From Desulfatiglans anilini DSM 4660 (GTDB lineage Bacteria; Desulfobacterota; DSM-4660; Desulfatiglandales; Desulfatiglandaceae), in the NCBI RefSeq assembly GCF_000422285.1, contig NZ_AULM01000002.1, positions 62,001 through 126,000 of the forward strand: a stretch of 64,000 nt of DNA, written 5' to 3'. The notes under the pieces were generated by a model, which was not told the origin of the DNA, searched no databases, and worked only from the letters and a program-made list of their open reading frames with translations. Shown here piece by piece: positions 62,256 to 64,000 of the stretch. Both the position numbers and the translations under genes were made by a program. The stretch's first letter is position 1; each line of letters opens with the position of its first letter.

Positions 62256-64000
62256 ATGCAGCCATTTCGAAACGAAGTGTATCTCTGCGGGGGCACGGGG
62301 TGTCACGCGTCGGGCAGCCGGGAAGTCAAGAAGATTTTGCTGCAGGAAATCGCCCGGCACGGGCTCGAAAAAGAGGTCCGCGTCATCGAAACAGGGTGCA
62401 ACGGCTTTTGCGCCCAAGGTCCGGTCATGGTTGTTCAGCCAGAAGGAATTTTTTACCAGAAACTGAAGGTGGATGACATCCCCAACCTTGTCGAAGAGCA
62501 CTTCCTGCATGGGCGCCCGTTCGAGAAGCTGTTCTACGAGGAGCCGACCTCCCGCGAGCGTATCCCGAGGATGAACGATATTCCGTTCTATGCCCGGCAG
62601 AAGCTCATCGTTCTGCGCAACCGCGGGGCTCTCGATCCGGAGAATATCGAGGACTACATTGCCCACGGGGGGTACACGGCGCTCAGGAAGGCGCTTTTCG
62701 AGATGTCGTCTGAGGACATCATCTCCGAGGTGAAGCAATCCGGGCTCAGGGGCCGCGGCGGCGCGGGTTTCCCGACCGGACTCAAGTGGGAGTTCGCTTG
62801 GAAGGCCCCGGGTGAGACCAAATATGTCCTTTGCAACGCCGATGAGGGGGACCCCGGGGCGTTCATGGACCGGAGCGTCCTCGAGGCCGATCCCCACGCG
62901 GTGCTGGAGGGGATGATCATCGCCGCAAAGGCCGTCGGGGCCGGGAGCGGGTACATATACTGCCGTGCCGAGTACCCGCTGGCGCTGCACAGGCTGGGCG
63001 TGGCGATCGCGCAGGCGCGGGAGCACGGTTTCCTCGGCGAGAATATCCTGGACAGCGGCTTCGGATTCGATCTCGAGATCTATCAGGGCGCGGGGGCCTT
63101 CGTCTGCGGAGAGGAAACCGCCTTGATGAGTTCCATCGAAGGGCGCCGCGGCATGCCGCGGCCCAGGCCGCCCTTTCCGGCCCAGGAGGGCCTGTGGAAG
63201 AAGCCCACGGTGCTCAACAACGTCGAGACCTATGCGAACATTCCCCAGATCATCACCAACGGGGGGGGCTGGTATGCCGGCATCGGCACCGAAGCGAGCA
63301 AAGGCACCAAGGTCTTCGCCCTGACCGGCGACGTCAACAATATCGGACTGGTGGAGGTCCCGATGGGCACGACCCTTAGGACCATCATATTCGATATCGG
63401 CGGCGGGATCCCCCGAAAGCGGAAATTCAAGGCGGTCCAATTGGGCGGTCCTTCAGGCGGCTGTGTCCCGGAGGAGTTCCTCGATGTGCCGGTGGATTTC
63501 GAATCGATTGCCAAGGTCGGGGCCATCATGGGGTCCGGCGGGATGATCGTGATGGACGATCAGACCTGTATGGTGGATATGGCCCGGTTCTTCATGGATT
63601 TCATTCAGGATGAGTCCTGTGGGAAGTGTACGCCCTGCCGCGAAGGAACCAGACGCATGCTCGAGATCCTGGAAAGGATCACCCAGGGCGAAGGGGTGCC
63701 GGAGGACATCGAGAGCCTCGAGGATTTGAGCCGGACCATTAAGGATTCCGCCCTTTGCGGCCTCGGCCAGACCGGGCCGAACCCGGTGCTTTCAACCCTG
63801 CGGTATTTCCGGGACGAGTACGAGGCGCATATCTACGAAAAGCGATGCCCGGCAAAGCGCTGTCCGGCCCTCATGAAGTTCGAGGTCAACCCGGATGCCT
63901 GCATCAAATGCGGCATCTGTTTCCGGGACTGTCCGGTGCAGGCGATCACCTGGAAAAAGAAGGAGACAGCCTTCATCCACAAAGACAAGTGCATCAAGTG
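62256..64000 (+). CDS. nuoF: NuoF-like NADH-binding subunit (3' end beyond window)
   Basis: Partial; at least 581 residues before the window ends. Order: N-terminal thioredoxin-like [2Fe-2S] domain (YLCGGTGCHASGS; ETGCNGFCAQGP), then the NuoF core with NADH/FMN-binding GLRGRGGAGFPTGLKWEF near residue 160 and CNADEGDPGAFMDR near 193, SCGKCTPCREGTRRMLEIL near 455 for the N3-type [4Fe-4S] cluster, and a C-terminal ferredoxin domain that has begun (CIKCGICFRDCP). The fusion is the form found in NAD-linked, often electron-bifurcating, hydrogenases and formate dehydrogenases. GAGGAGG precedes the ATG. A further 4Fe-4S motif is expected just past 64000. Confidence 0.93.
   Translation, partial: MQPFRNEVYLCGGTGCHASGSREVKKILLQEIARHGLEKEVRVIETGCNGFCAQGPVMVVQPEGIFYQKLKVDDIPNLVEEHFLHGRPFEKLFYEEPTSRERIPRMNDIPFYARQKLIVLRNRGALDPENIEDYIAHGGYTALRKALFEMSSEDIISEVKQSGLRGRGGAGFPTGLKWEFAWKAPGETKYVLCNADEGDPGAFMDRSVLEADPHAVLEGMIIAAKAVGAGSGYIYCRAEYPLALHRLGVAIAQAREHGFLGENILDSGFGFDLEIYQGAGAFVCGEETALMSSIEGRRGMPRPRPPFPAQEGLWKKPTVLNNVETYANIPQIITNGGGWYAGIGTEASKGTKVFALTGDVNNIGLVEVPMGTTLRTIIFDIGGGIPRKRKFKAVQLGGPSGGCVPEEFLDVPVDFESIAKVGAIMGSGGMIVMDDQTCMVDMARFFMDFIQDESCGKCTPCREGTRRMLEILERITQGEGVPEDIESLEDLSRTIKDSALCGLGQTGPNPVLSTLRYFRDEYEAHIYEKRCPAKRCPALMKFEVNPDACIKCGICFRDCPVQAITWKKKETAFIHKDKCIK

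Overview
The window reads as a GC-rich chromosome segment of an anaerobic Gram-negative bacterium, most probably a Desulfobacterota (former Deltaproteobacteria) sulfate reducer or syntroph. The grounds are a selenocysteine formate dehydrogenase joined to NuoE/NuoF-type subunits, a 2-oxoacid:ferredoxin oxidoreductase operon, BadF/HgdC-type dehydratase activases, heptose (LPS) synthesis, a signal-peptide-bearing outer-membrane protein, and the DUF4416-YicC-RemA-Gmk gene order. Genus cannot be fixed from sequence alone. Genes are densely packed with many 4-base start/stop overlaps. No rRNA, tRNA, CRISPR array, transposase or phage gene was found.

Layout. 0.1-11.7 kb (+): polA, a radical SAM protein, a two-piece BadF-type activase, RNase G and an M48 protease with a TPR tail. 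11.7-17.3 kb (-): a small membrane protein, a TSUP exporter and TrkH/TrkA potassium uptake. 17.7-22.0 kb (+): heptose kinase, DUF4416, YicC, RemA-like, guanylate kinase and RlmB, meeting maf-tatD on the minus strand. 23.7-28.3 kb (+): a GspE/PilB-like ATPase, then an HTH-EIIA(Ntr) protein 4 bases before a ClC channel with CBS domains. 28.5-30.2 kb (-): a CPA-type cation/proton antiporter behind a complete fluoride riboswitch with promoter, aptamer and terminator. 30.5-43.2 kb: outer-membrane protein, APH-like kinase, PAS-GAF histidine kinase, NadM-like transferase, two small PNPOx proteins, SDR-DUF2867 protein, zinc-ribbon methyltransferase, DUF523-DUF1722 protein and class II photolyase. 43.3-53.8 kb: ilvD, a DUF374 acyltransferase, M23 peptidase, mtaD, DUF1015, a TrmN6-like methyltransferase, DUF721 and transketolase. 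53.8-57.9 kb (-): a VTT membrane protein and the korDABC/vor operon with a tandem-ACT protein. 58.3-64.0 kb (+): fdhA (Sec), nuoE and nuoF, which runs off the window.

The energy-metabolism genes fit together: 2-oxoacid oxidation gives reduced ferredoxin and acyl-CoA, and the FdhA-NuoE-NuoF set couples formate to NAD(H) and possibly ferredoxin. The most distinctive non-coding content is (i) the fluoride riboswitch, for which an aptamer/anti-terminator/terminator exchange can be read directly, and (ii) a family of about 54-190 bp palindromic intergenic repeats, with at least five convincing and several decayed copies, sharing 18-bp termini. One copy, between nuoE and nuoF, lies beside a perfect 28-bp inverted repeat.
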